This document shows positions 23,037 through 35,301 of a stretch of 64,000 nt of DNA, piece after piece. Location of the stretch: positions 62,001 through 126,000 of the forward strand of contig ML986617.1 of NCBI GenBank assembly GCA_010094045.1, in the 5' to 3' direction. The notes under the pieces are model-generated. The model did no database searches. It was not told the DNA's origin and worked only from the letters and a program-made list of their open reading frames with translations. Position 1 is the stretch's first letter; the number at the start of each line of letters is the position of its first letter. The position numbers were made by a program, and so were the translations under genes. This DNA is from Lojkania enalia (lineage: Eukaryota > Ascomycota > Dothideomycetes > Pleosporales).

Positions 23037-24077
23037 TGATCAGTGGAACAGATTTTCTTGGTTTATTATATGCATTTAGCGGGAATCTCTGCATAAAGGC
23101 GATATGAGCATGTTGGGCGTTCTTAAGAGCTATGATACGCATCACAGGTTAGTGCCTGCATTAGACTACTATGTCAGCACGGATACATGCCGTCTCTTCA
23201 CTACCAATTGTGGACAATTGCTTAAGCCACCAAAGTTCATTGCGAGCCAGTTCCAACAACTTGGAAGAAAGCTCGGGAGCCGGGATTGACGAACGTTACC
23301 CTCGCAATACAGTACGATGATCAAGACAATTTCCAGACCCCCACATACTCCCAAGCCATCGCGGGGTACAAGTATCATGTGGACACCTCGGATCTAAGCA
23401 ACCAGACGCTAGTGTTTATGGAAAAATCGAAGATCATCTTTCAGTTACACGTAAGAAGGTAACCTTTCTTTGTCTGGTTAGCGGTGGTCACTTTCAGTCG
23501 CCGTGAGATCGGCGTGTTGGTCAGGCATTTTACAGTCAAGGCGACATGCGGAATTCGCCAGCGCATTCAGTCACTACATTGGGCAGACAAAGAGATTTAT
23601 GCAGGTGAAGTTAGATCCTGCAGGCTGAGGGGCTTTAATCAGTAATAGGTCTACTGCGAGATGCTCTATATGCCCATCCTGTTATTGCTAACGACCCTTG
23701 CGCATTTCCAACAGTCCATCTGCGCCACGGCCCATAATCCCGTTCCCCATTAGCAGTGACCGCGCAAAGACGGCAGGGCTCGTTTAAAACGTCCCGCTAG
23801 CGCACGGGCCAGGTCGAAAATACAAAAATTCAGAGTTTCCGCCCGTCTCGTTCCTTGATCCTCAACTTGCACAATACCAATTTTTGCGCGGCGACAGTTC
23901 AATTGGCGGAGTTGCAGACGACGATAGCCTCGGAGGTTGACACGCTCACTTCGCGACCTGGTATTTCCCTTGGTTTCGTACATTGCTGGCCTCGACGGTG
24001 AGTTCTCTTGTCGTTCGTATCATTCCAAGCTCATACCGATTGCGACAGGTCACTTAAGACACTCTTACTCCATCATA
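23037..24077. other. Intergenic plus 5' leader of the CNBP gene
   Basis: This is the 3' flank of the F-box gene and the promoter/leader of the zinc-knuckle gene. Short frames (for example 23104-23289) carry no recognisable domain. A probable leader intron is listed separately. Confidence 0.5.
23998..24048 (+). other. Probable 5'-UTR intron of the CNBP/Gis2 gene
   Basis: A good donor (GTGAGT) at 23998 and an acceptor (GCGACAG) ending at 24048 delimit 51 bp, a typical intron length for this window, 29 bp upstream of the start codon. This was seen by motif only; transcript data would decide. Confidence 0.45.
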
Positions 24078-24958
24078 ATGGATTACGCTGCTGCTGGAGG
24101 AGCGGGCGGACGCGGCTGTTACAACTGTAAGTGTGCTCGCTTTTATTCGTCGCATCACTCATCGCAGCTATCAAATTGCAACTGCGGTACGGCTCATGGT
24201 GGCAAAACGTCATGTGTACCAATCTACCGTATCTGACACGGAACCTTATTTCAACCCTTTCCGTCATGTGATAGCAACCCTTTGGAATTCTACTTTATTC
24301 TCTACTGCTCTCGTTCTGAAAGTCTATTTGATCTGCCGCTTTCCTATTTGTCTTTACGCTTTATCCAATCCATGGCGGATAATGCTCATTTACCTGGCAG
24401 GCGGAGACCCATCTCATCGTGCTGCCGACTGCCCCACAAAGGGGAACCCGACGTGCTACAATTGCGGTGAGAAGGGCCATCTCAGCCGTGAGTGCACCTC
24501 ACCCCAAGCTGAGAAAACCTGCTACCGTTGCGGATCGACCGGTCACATCAGCCGCGAATGCACCAAGGATGGCGGCCCTGCTGTTGGCGGCGCATCTGGT
24601 GGCCAGGAGTGCTATAAATGTGGAAAGCGGGGTCATATTGCCCGTAACTGCACCCAGGGCGCTAGCTTTGGCGGAGGTTATGGCGGTGGATATGGAAGCG
24701 GATATATGGGAGGTGCACGACAGACCACTTGTTACTCTTGTGGCGGTTTCGGTCACATGAGCCGCGACTGTACCCAGGGCCAAAAGTGCTATAATTGTGA
24801 GCAGTCGTGTCTCTTAGGTTTGGACCCTTTGACTAATCTAGTGTTTAGGTGGAGAGGTTGGACACCTGTCCCGCGACTGTCCGTCTGAGACGTCTGCTGA
24901 GCGTGTCTGCTACCGCTGCAAGCAGCCAGGCCACGTTCAGAATGCGTGCCCCAACTAA
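24078..24958 (+). CDS. gis2: CNBP/Gis2-type zinc-knuckle protein, seven CCHC motifs
   Basis: A single-stranded nucleic-acid-binding protein that associates with mRNAs and translating ribosomes. Exons are 24078-24126, 24401-24796 and 24849-24958 (184 residues). Seven CX2CX4HX4C knuckles are visible: CYNCGDPSHRAADC, CYNCGEKGHLSREC, CYRCGSTGHISREC, CYKCGKRGHIARNC, CYSCGGFGHMSRDC, CYNCGEVGHLSRDC and CYRCKQPGHVQNAC. A Gly/Tyr-rich linker (FGGGYGGGYGSGYMGG) separates knuckles 4 and 5, in the position of the RGG-like linker of the family. Both introns interrupt a knuckle directly after the first base of its second Cys codon. Intron 1 is long (274 bp). The family call is certain; the gene symbol follows the yeast orthologue. 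Confidence 0.96.
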
Positions 24959-27129
24959 ACGATACTTCTCTGCTAGCTACAGTCGATTCCCAACTTGACC
25001 GGGTTCTCGAGGCGGGATTCTCATCCGAGCCGCCAAATGTTACAAGAGCTTCACAATGCATTGACTGATTTACGAGTTTCCTTTCTCTGTATATGTTTAC
25101 TCATCTTGCGGCCGGCTGCCGCTTTTCCGATTCATACCCGAAAAGCATATATCCCATAGGCATCATTGACCATGTTCTTGACAGGCTGGTACCACTGGTC
25201 AAGAGGATTACGGTTGGCAAAAAGTCTTGAACTAGGAATATTTTGCATTAGTGGTGATCATTGTGGTGGATGCGGGAGCGGAGATTCGAATAGGGCAGTA
25301 GGGAGTGGAATGATTTTTGCGTGATTCAAAAGAGAGTTGCAGTGGTTTCGATCATGGTAGGACAACGTCTCACTTTGGCTTTTACGCATTCGCGCGATTG
25401 CTACGACTGTAGATGGTTCAACGACTATGCATAGTTCCGCTGGCTAATGGATCGATCAATATTTATCTCGACTTGAATGAGGGATTCATGGTAATTCCCT
25501 TTGCTATCATCTGCTTCACCTCACCGTGACATTCTCCTGTGAACATAGTTGGGTAACGCGATAGCCGTACTTAGGTCCGGCACCACCAACACAAGCACCC
25601 TACTACTCGTCTGGTTCGCTTGCTCTTGGCTAAAACCAGAACCATGGCATATACACACCTTCCCTTCATATAATCACCTAAGTCTTATAAAGCCTTGTTT
25701 TCTGCCTTATCACGCAATATTATGCTTTCGCCTAAAATGAACCTGCAGCTTACGCAGTCTCCGGAGCACACCAAGGCTTTCTAGAAACATTTTCTTGCCA
25801 AACCACCGGGACCGAAGGATGCGGTTTATTTTCGTGCGATACGACATTTGGATGGTGAGGGCTGCAGGCTGAGTCCGCGCAAGCAGGGAAATAATGCAGA
25901 TTGGATGATGCATGCCGGATGAATGAGGGGTTGATTGCCGATGTCGGAGGCGTATGCGAGTCGGGATTAGAATCGGGAGGACGGGCTATGATATGATAGA
26001 TGCGGGTGGTTGTGCATGAGAAAGATGGATATGTCTGGCACGAGGGTATTGGAATTGGTTGGCGCAATGCATTCGTGCAAAGACATACACATCAGTGTTA
26101 AATTTTGTTCAGCGACGTAAAGAATCGATGTAGAATGATCCAGATATCGCAAATGACCAGAGTTCGAAGTCATTGCTGTTTTGGCAAAGCGTATATATCC
26201 GATCAAAAGTCATTTCATTGTAGAAGGCTTCGGATAGAAATAGAAGCAAAAAGATGGAAACTAAGCCACCATCCTGATCACACATTTTCTATTCCGCCTT
26301 AAGCTGGCTAGTGAGATCTGTTTCTAGGGCTCTTCTCACCCGGAATATGAATATTAACTGCGAGTCTGAGAAGTTCAAAGTTCCCAAGCAGAATTATGAA
26401 TGTCTGGTTGTCCTCACCACTAGGTGCGATGCCTCACTAAGCGTGCGAGGCATTTAAGCAAGACCACATCATGATATGGTCGAGCAGAGCACATATCCGA
26501 AGCGCAGAAGAGTCTTGATTGTCTCCGTAGAGGAAAAATTGATGAATGATTCCCTGACACAGCGAGATGATAGACGAGACGTGTCAGCTCAATATTACTC
26601 TTGCTGTAGGATGACGCATTTAGAAGAAATATACTAATGGGATGTGACTGTAAGATGGCAATATCACTTTATTCATATGTAATTGTGCCGATGATATAGT
26701 GTTGAAAGGTAAGAAAAAATGGCCTAGTCAACTAGATGAGATGTGTTCTGAATGTATATGACCCAACTTCGTTCTGTGATTGAGAGAGAATGAGAGGAAT
26801 GAGCGAGCTGTTACTGTGGACCACGCGCTTCATCATGCTAAGTGATAGATTCCTTACATAATTCTATGTGGTGCGGACACCGTGATGGTCTTCATCTAGC
26901 TCTTGATCACAGGTAGTGAGGGGAAACCTGGAGATTCGAAATGCGGGCTGAGGCTGAATTAGTGCCAAGCCCCCTAGTCTGATTTCATCGAGGTTTCGGC
27001 GCCACCCAAACACGCGCAAACAACAGCGTCCTTCCCACAATCGCGCTCAACGACTCGGACCTTCTCACCTACTGTGTGCTGTTGACGCGTCAATTAACTA
27101 GCCAAAGGTTCTTCGTGAGTTTGGTCACT
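24959..27129. other. Intergenic, no gene seen
   Basis: About 2.2 kb between the zinc-knuckle gene and MIF2. Only short frames occur, with no domain or splice continuity. No tRNA, repeat array or inverted terminal repeat was recognised. Confidence 0.55.
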
Positions 27130-29918
27130 ATGGCGCCTACAAAGAAACGCGAAAACCAGTATTTCAACGTTGGAGTGCAGGGGAGGTAAGTCCGCCAGGC
27201 GCTCCAAGACTACATCGCACAAATTGCTCACGGCATTCCAGGCGAACCGGAGTTACCGTCGAAGATAAAGGCGTGCGCGATGAACATGGCATGGAGCCAA
27301 TATCAGGAATCTTCTCGTCACCTGAAAAATCTCCTCCGAAGCGTGATACTCGTCGGAGAACGAACGGGACCGTAACGACCTCAGAATCGATGGATATTGA
27401 TGATAGTACGTGAGCGCGCACGGGGTGTTGCAATGCAAAACCTGCGGTCCACCTTACTATCTATATACTGACTTCGATGCCCCATTGCAGGCTCTGTTCC
27501 CGAGATCAATAGCACAAACCATACCAACCCCCCCCTCCTACGAAACACGAGAACAAACCTCCCTCCACCTAAGGCTCGCTCTCCCATGAAGACGACTCTT
27601 GGGTCGTCCCCTCGTCGGCAATCTTCCATGGGACCGAGGGTCCGACAAACTGACAGATCCAGCCCGAATCGCGCAGCGTCCCATCTACCAGTTACCCGGC
27701 GCTTAGACTTCGACCAAGAAGAATCTAGTTTGCAGGAGACTCCCGCTTTGAGCGGGTCGGGCCAGCGCCGCGGTCAACGACGCAACGTGTACAGCTTAGA
27801 ACCTTCTCCGAGCAACGGCCATAGCGCGACGCTCGAAGAAAGCCTGGTACAAGAGGAGATTGCCGCCAACGAAGATTCAGCTATGATCGACGGATTTATT
27901 GAGGAAAGCTTCGCTGGCGGTGTAGGGGAGGACTCGATGGCCGGCGCCGAAGCTACCGAACACTCGGTCGAGGCCCAGCAAACTACTGATGAAGAAGAGC
28001 CCGTGAAGCAACCTAGTAGGAAAGGGAGAGGTAGAAAGCGGAAGAGCGATGTACTGGAATCGGCAGTTGAAGAATCTACACCTATCTCTAAAACTCGAAG
28101 GAGGAGGCCAGCCGCATTGGATGAACGAGCATCACATGGGCAGAAGAAAGCAAATGACACAATCGCGCCGGCACCGAAACCGCAGGGTAGACCCGGTCGG
28201 CCAAAGCGTACGGCGAAAGTCACTGAAGAGGCTGCTGATGAAGAATCGACCGACATTGCTGAGAAAGCGTTAGATGACTCGACACAGATTGAAGAGCACC
28301 CAGCCCCTAACCCGGTCAAGCCTCGAGGGCGGCCTCCCGGGAAAGCCAAGGCGCAACTCAAACCGGCTACCGCAGAGAAAAAGGCCGAAAAACCAGCTAC
28401 ATTCAAGAAGCCAGAACTTCCTAAGAAATCACAAGTCATCACGGCTTCCAAATCTAGAGAGAAGGAGAACGAGCAATCAACTCCGCTTCCGGGCACTTTT
28501 GTCAACGCCTGGGGAAAGCAACTCTCAGAGGATGAAGTGGAGCACATGTCCGTGACTTCTACGGCATCCCGATTTGGTCGAGGCCGAAGCCTTTCAGTAT
28601 TTCGACAGGTCGAGATTGATGAGAGCACAAGCATCGGTCGGACAGGCAGGCATCGTGTTCAACGTCTTGAATTTTGGCGAAACGAGAAAGGTCTCTACGA
28701 TAGGGACGGTAGCCTAACGTCCATTGTCAAGAACGAGACCCCCCAGGAGCCTATGCGCATGAAGCGGGCTGGTAGGCACGGCAGACCCAAGGATCGAAAC
28801 CGAGCCCTCACGGCGATCGAGGAAGATGACGATGACGACCTCCAACCCTATGAGACGGGCCCCGGCGTGCTACCCGGCGTCATTAGAGGATTTGACGCGG
28901 CAACAGGTGTCTCAACAGACGAACATTTCGAAGAGAGTATGTTTCCTGGCAATTCCCTGATATTATCAACTAAAAATGAATGCAGCGATCGCATGGGCCG
29001 AAAAGGGAATCGTTCCTATTCCCGTGCCAGATGCTCAGTTCAAATTCACAAAGTTGGCTTCTGCGCCTGGTTCCTTCTTTAGTTGGGGAATTATCGATCT
29101 ACCACCCGAGGCCATGAAGCGAACGAAGAACTCAAGGCGGATGCACATGGCATTCCATGTAACAAGTGGCAAAGTCTCCGTTCGAGTTGGTGAGAATGAT
29201 GATTTCATCGTTCACAAAGGCGGAATTTGGCAAGTTCCTCGAGGTGAGTGCTCACTTTTGTTTCTTGATATTTTCAATATCCTCGCAGTACTCTAGTCCT
29301 GGCAACACCAGGGCTATGAGAAGCGTAGGGTAACATCGCTTTCGTTTCTCCGCGCATTTACCTCTGTACGACCGATGTTGCTTTATGCTCATCTCTTAGC
29401 CCAAGACCGCACGGGAGACTGCATGGTTTGGGCTATTTTCGTGTTGCGCGATCGACGTCGTACGCTCGGAGTTGGGGGTTGCGGCAGCCTGACATAGCTT
29501 GCGATTTTCGCTCACCTGCAGAAGTGGCTGGAGCACGGCGCGCCAACCGCATTCTTTGCATGCTGTGTAAACATGCACGCCTGCGACGTTTCTTGTCATT
29601 CGCCTACTTTCCCAAAAGTCACACACTCTAGTCATGTCCAGCTAGTTTGCATTTCTTGAGCCGAGCGCATGTACAACGCTTGCTACGCGCCTAACCTTTC
29701 TCTACCTATTTCCTATTGCGCCCCATGCTTTTCCTATTTTGGACTGCAACTTTTTTTTTGCGCCAATCCTGCATGCAGATGCACGTATATTGTGGGGATC
29801 TCGTACTGAACCATGGTTCACAGGTAATACGTATAGTATCACGAATATCGCCACCAAGGAGAGTCGCATCTTCTTCGCCCAAGCTCTCGAGCAAGAGCCG
29901 GCTGAAGCCGAGAATTAG
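27130..29918 (+). CDS. mif2: Inner kinetochore protein Mif2/CENP-C
   Basis: Binds centromeric CENP-A nucleosomes and recruits the Mis12 complex and the CCAN. Exons are 27130-27185, 27242-27405, 27491-28936, 28986-29243 and 29824-29918 (672 residues). The N-terminus (YFNVGVQGRRTGVTV, GMEPISGIFSSPEKSPP) matches the fungal Mif2 Mis12-binding region. Two AT-hook-like cores (GRPGRPKR, KPRGRPPGK) lie in a basic/acidic middle region. The CENP-C signature RVQRLEFWRNE is near residue 460. The C-terminal cupin dimerisation domain runs from about residue 555 (FSWGIIDLPP, MHMAFHVTSGKVSVRVGE, GGIWQVPRGNTYSI) to the end. The last intron is unusually long (580 bp) and cuts the cupin between PR and NTYSI; joining across it restores the family sequence exactly. 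The call is firm. Confidence 0.95.
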
Positions 29919-30628
29919 CCAAGTCACCTTTTTGTGCTGTGTCTCTCGTGTCGCGAAGTCCTGGCCGCCTAGCAGGCTTTACTTTTGGTAAAAGAGGCGG
30001 TGAAAAGTGGAATCTGGCGGTGACGGTGGTACTTTTCCCAAACGGTCATTTTTCAGCCATGACGGATTTTTCGATCTGATGCGGGAATGCGTAATGGAGG
30101 TGTGGAGCTCTGCGAGTGGGCTTCTTAGTGGATTAGATGGACGGCTGAGTTTTTTTTTTTTTGATTCGATGGCGGTGGTGGTATACTTCTATGATGCTTT
30201 CGGGTTCCCTGTGAGCTCGGAATTGGTGTGGATGTGCGGGGAATGGGTTCGCAAGTATGGGCGTGCGTGCATGCTTAATGGAATGAATGATATAGGATTT
30301 TTCAATGCTCGTAGGATGGAGTATAGTCTAAACTATCTATTCGCTCTAGTGTTCGTTGCTCGCTGGGGATCCTAGGAATTTGGCTTTCGAACTGTCTGGC
30401 TCATGGGGATATTAGATACTGGTAAACGAGAACACATGTAACTCATCCCAGACTCTTGCATTCATGTTTCTCCGTCATTATCTCCTCTCTCTTCATACAT
30501 CTGTCGAGATCCAGTACACCCTAACTCAGCTCAACTCACCGCTCTTCGATTTCCCCTCCCCTCCCATTTGCTCACCGCTATATACGTACATGCGTTCATG
30601 CGTCAGTCCGTCCGTTCCCCTCCCCTAG

Positions 30629-30629
<1 letters not shown>

Positions 30630-30658
<29 letters not shown>
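30630..30658. repeat. (CATA)n microsatellite
   Basis: About seven perfect tandem CATA units in the gene-free region, followed by a palindromic-looking ATATGGTATTG / GCTATGCTATGC stretch. Simple-sequence DNA. Confidence 0.9.
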
Positions 30659-30661
<3 letters not shown>

Positions 30662-30977
30662 GGTATTGTGTATGCTATGCTATGCATATAGCATCCTAGA
30701 TCACCCTAACTGCGTTGGATCTGCATGCACTGCATGGCGCTGACGCCTGTGCTGGTCCGGCGTCCAGGTTCCGGGGCTGGCCGATATGTACGTGTCTTGT
30801 TAGCGAGCTCGTAGTTGCGCTGGTGTTGTGGATGGGTTTGCTACTGTTTGGAGAGCTGTTCTACGCGATTCGGGGTTTCGTGTCAGGAGCGTGTAGCGGA
30901 AGGGGTTATACATGGGAGGAGCGGCGAAGTAGATAGATGGTTGATTGGGTTCAGGGGATGGGATGAGATGGTTTTGG

Positions 30978-31020
30978 TGACTGATTGATTGACTGGCTGG
31001 CTGGCTGACTGACTGACTGG
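30978..31020. repeat. (GACT/GATT/GGCT)n degenerate tetranucleotide tract
   Basis: Tandem tetranucleotides related to TGAC and TGGC: TGACTGATTGATTGACTGGC and onward to GACTGACTGACTGG. A degenerate microsatellite. Confidence 0.85.
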
Positions 31021-34000
31021 GCTCTTGAGGGAGTCTAGGTTGGTGGTTAGTTAGGAAAGTTGGTTAGTTGGTTGGTGGGGAGTTGGGGATGTGGAGTTGG
31101 AAGTGGTGTACGGGTAGGATTGTAAGGACGGTGGGTCCTAGGGGACGGGTTATTGAAGGGTTGTTCGGAGGGACATACTAAGCTATGTTGATGATTTTGA
31201 TTCTTTCGATTGTTGGGATACACTATGCGTCGAATCGACTGGTAAGTAGAGCTAGAAAACGCCGTACAGACAACGAAAGGCTACCGTTCATTGTCCTACA
31301 TCTAGCCGCACCTTCACCGGCGCAGGAGTCCTGTGTCCCAGAAACTGTTCAAAGAATCAATCGCCCTGGGCGCCCTTTTGTTGAAAAGGGAGAGAGAAAA
31401 AGTGACAGCTCACGTCCCGTCAAGGTTCTGACATGCCAATCCCGCGTAAATTGGAAACCTGGTGCTACATACGCGGACAGGGCACTCTACTCGTGCTACC
31501 CACCACATGCACACACGGCCCTCACCGTCCCACAGCTTCCTCCCTAATCTACCCCCCCTCTAGCGTCGTGTAACTAGTTGCCGCCCGAGTCATCCAGCGC
31601 TATAGCTTTCCCGACTTCCCCCATGCCGTGTAACAGTGATGAACGGTCTGAGTGGCGGACTTTCCAGTCGGGTGGTGGGCTTGTAGGCGATCTGATGGCG
31701 GTTTCGGCCATGAAATGTGTGTCCCTTGGCGGGGGGTAGGATGCTGTTGGCGTCTGGATAGGCGAAGGTTAATCGGTGAATTGGAAGGTTGGATATGTGG
31801 AAAGGGGGTTGAGGCGATATGAGCCGGCAAAGGAGTATACTGTAACAGGCTCCCGGTACCGAGGAAGGTTTATCAATTGCTATGTTGGTTAGACTTATTG
31901 GAAGTGAGATCTAGTGGGTTTGTTGGAGATCTTGGGCTCGCCACGCTCACGCGATGTGGAAGTGATGGATAACGAGATGTGTAGTTGACTCAGTACGGTG
32001 GCTGGAATGGGCTTTTCCAATATTGCGCCTTGAGAAGGCGTCTAATCTCTTTGAACATGATTATTTGTAGCTCTGTATTCGGAAGTGATGTGTCGTAGTG
32101 GACAGACAATAGGAGGAGCAACGCCCGTCAAGGATGACTTTTTGACTAGGGAACTTGAGCCGCAACTCTGAGCGGACATACCGTCCAGTGCACAGGGATG
32201 TCCGTGGTGTGCCCCATGGTTCCCTTGATCAATCGGCGTGGTTGTGACGGCAATGTGATAGCACTCGCTGAAGCGCCACAAAGAGTTTCAACGCTCCATC
32301 ACATCCAATCTCCCGCACTCAAGAGCTCAGGCTCCCATCTTCATATACAATCCGCGAATCAGGCCTCTGGCCCTTCTTTCTCCGTCACTGCGTCCGATCT
32401 CGCTGCCCAAAGCCCAACCTCCAACCACACCCTGCCCTCGCCATCTCCCACATCCTGAGGGTACAGCGCACTCCACATCCCACGCCCCCCCTCACTACGT
32501 CAACGGCTCTCCACCAGCGCTTCCACATGACGCTGTCTCTCTGCTCCAGCCTTACGCAAAGCTAGGCTATGTAGGGCTTTCCATGTTTAGAACATATATG
32601 TTAAAGTACCGTAGTCTCTCAATAATGTCCACGAGTCATTACTCCGGTCAGCCTCCCCCCCAGTGGTCTCTGTTTCGTATTGTCATTGCGGGCTAGACTA
32701 GTCTAACAGGCAACTGGTTCCCGAGCAGCAACGCATCTGACCTAGTGGATTGGTGCGATTCGCTAGCGACGCTATTAGCACACCCGGTCTTCGTCTTACT
32801 GAAGCCGGGAACCGGAGTGGGCTCTCGGGGTCAAGGGGGGTTGTCTTTGGCGCAATGTGAGAACTAGGCTATAGTTGAGTGTTCTTTTGCGTGTAGTTCC
32901 TCTGTTCTGGGCTTTTGAGAGATGGGCTTTGCGATGTGGTGGGTTAGGAGGTTAGTTAGCGAGCATAGAACAAGAGCGGCTGAGGTGAGGCGCGGGAGGG
33001 ATAGGGCTTTTGCAATCGCTACAAGCCTATGTCCAAGGCAAATCCTGAAAGGCTAGTATACATAATCTCGCTTTGAGTCGTGGTCTTGTGTGATTTGCAG
33101 AGTTAAGTCATTTGGGCTTGTTGAAGCCCTGCATTTGGGGAAGTGTGCTGCGCGCTGGGATCGTTTCTTGCTAGTTAGCTGATGCTGGAAATAGAGTAGG
33201 GTTAGGGCAAAGGCAGTAAATTGCGACTACCGTTGTCACATTGTTATTATTGAAGGCATCAACATGCAATATGTATTCAATCGGCGATCCTGCGCCCTGA
33301 CGTGGTCATGCTAAGAAATGGTCTCTGTAACGGGTCGGAGAATTTCTGGTATGTTGCCGGTTTTGCTGTTAGACGGCTACTGCAAGAGTCTACTGTGACT
33401 CCCACGGTTTTCTGGCCGCGGATAAGGAGCCCGATCTTCGTGCATCTGATAGAATGTCTGTCGTCAGATGTCTCAAGCGGCTCGTACATGATTTGGAATG
33501 CCCAAAGCGAGACTTCGCGGGTACATCCACTTTTGGTCCGCGGGGCTGGCTTTGGGTTCAAGCTCAGTGTCTCAGACCGACTCAGGCAGCACAAACGGGC
33601 GATGACCAAGAGTCGTCAGATCTATATTGGCGAAGGACTTTTCAAGAAAAATAAAGCACTGAGGGGGTGATCCAAGGGTCGGTTTGGCTTAAGACTACAC
33701 TATTTGACAATATACATTATCATGTTTGAACCATGTTTGCGGCGAGGCGTAATTCGGGGGTTTGCGGGCAGACGGAGGACTGGATCCGTTGTGTGAAACT
33801 GCATGCTCCTTGTATGTGTCCTAGTAATATCGACCGAATATCTCGCGAGCAACTAATAACTCTTCCAGCGTTGTCAATTATAGTAACAATAGGCTATAGC
33901 ATTGACATTTGGATTCTAGAAGGATCATACACTGAAGTAATATAGTTGAAGCGAAGGGTGTGCCGCCTGCCTAATATTCCTAGCATGGAGTGAACAGGGA

Positions 34001-34025
34001 TGAACCCTCATCTCTCAGGCGTTGA

Positions 34026-34053
34026 AACCGTGCAACTTGTTCACGGTTTTTTT
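34026..34053 (+). other. Hairpin followed by T run
   Basis: The arms AACCGTG and CACGGTT, extended by AAC/GTT around a TT loop with one bulge, are directly followed by seven T. The layout is that of a bacterial-type terminator or Pol III stop, but no RNA gene was recognised upstream. It may be chance. Confidence 0.3.
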
Positions 34054-34338
34054 CTGGCTTCAAGCGTCTCGAGCGCGAAGAGGAGCCCACAATTAATTGC
34101 CTCATATGCGAAAGCGGTAGCACATAAAATATTTGTGAAATTGAGCTCTCAGTTCAATGGGTAGTGGAGCACGGAGGCGAGCTCCGTTCAAGCTCCTTCA
34201 TGCGCACCATCTTATGTGGCGAACATGCAAAAGTGAGGCTGTGACGATCAGGGACCGGCCAGCTCAACGAACATGCACACTTGAAAATATTTTCATTGAG
34301 TGTGACAGCTCAACGTGCAGCAAGCCACGTAGTTTGCG

Positions 34339-34421
34339 CCCTTCTCTTTTTTCTCTTTTTCCTTTTTCCTTTTGCCTTCTTCTTTTCTTTTTCTTCCTTT
34401 TCTTTTTTCTTTTTTTTTTTT
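34339..34421. repeat. Polypyrimidine tract (83 nt)
   Basis: An 83-base stretch of C and T on the + strand interrupted by a single G, ending in a run of T. This is purine/pyrimidine-asymmetric simple sequence within the gene-free region. Confidence 0.9.
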
Positions 34422-35301
34422 GGGCAGACGCCTCTAGAATGCGTCACCGTCTGTAGGACTAGCGGACTTCACAGAAACCCAGCGGAGTTGGGGTCATTCA
34501 CCGCCATATAGCATGGGGGAGCCGGTCTTGTTTTAAGCTGTATATGGTTTGATGTCTCGGAAAGTTTAACGTAGAGGCCGCGTTAGGGAAATATGGTTGG
34601 AGATAGAAGATATGAGATAGCTATTGGACTAGTTTACAATCATAGCTATGATAGCTTCAATGCACAATACGAGAGGTCAAACAAATGTGCTTCTATGTTG
34701 GATGGTATCGATTAAAAGAAACGTATAATTTACGTATTTGCAAAAATGCTCAGATAGGACATATTGGCCCCGCCTCGCTGTCGCTCGCTTGAAATGCACA
34801 CACATTGGATAGTAATAATAACAAAACAAGTGAAGGAAATAATAGAAGTTGAAATCGCTGAAAAAAAATGCACAAGTCATGACCGCCGATGGGTGTATAT
34901 CGCAAGCACAGAAACCGTGAAGAAATCCGAAAACCAACGCTATGATGTTATGTGAGGTGAAATCAAAACAAACCGCCTAGCGCTAAATGCCACAATCATT
35001 GCCGCTCGAGAATGGTTGAAGGTGAGATAATGACCTTGTCCGCTATGCAACCCATGAGTCCGTTCCCAACCGATAATTCCAAGTAGTCTCTTGAGGTGCT
35101 GGAACCGACGCTTGTTTCCCGTATGCAAACCCTAATTATGCCCATGCTCTTTTCGGCTCCAGCCCGAGTGTGTACATCCACCAGCCCAAAAACCCAGCTT
35201 CCTTGCGATATCTTATTACGCCTTCGAATACGGATGCAATAGCTATGTTAGCATGCATAGCATAGCTGCGTCAAGAATGCCCTCCGGCTCCACAATGTGA
35301 T

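Larger units (their letters stand above)
29919..35301. other. 5.4-kb gene-free region between convergent genes
   Basis: Both flanking genes end here, so no known promoter is required. The region contains several simple-sequence repeats (listed separately), long T tracts (30149-30161) and only short overlapping frames. The largest, 33302-33670 (+), overlaps an equally long frame on the other strand and has no recognisable domain. I found no transposase, reverse transcriptase, terminal repeat, tRNA or rRNA. Confidence 0.6.

Noticed and set aside
27774..28634. 286-codon frame on the - strand
   Set aside because: It lies wholly antisense to MIF2 exon 3 and mirrors its codon bias (Ser-rich); a shadow of the real gene.
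33189..33205. AGGGTTAGGG telomere-like string
   Set aside because: A single isolated occurrence, not a tandem telomeric array.
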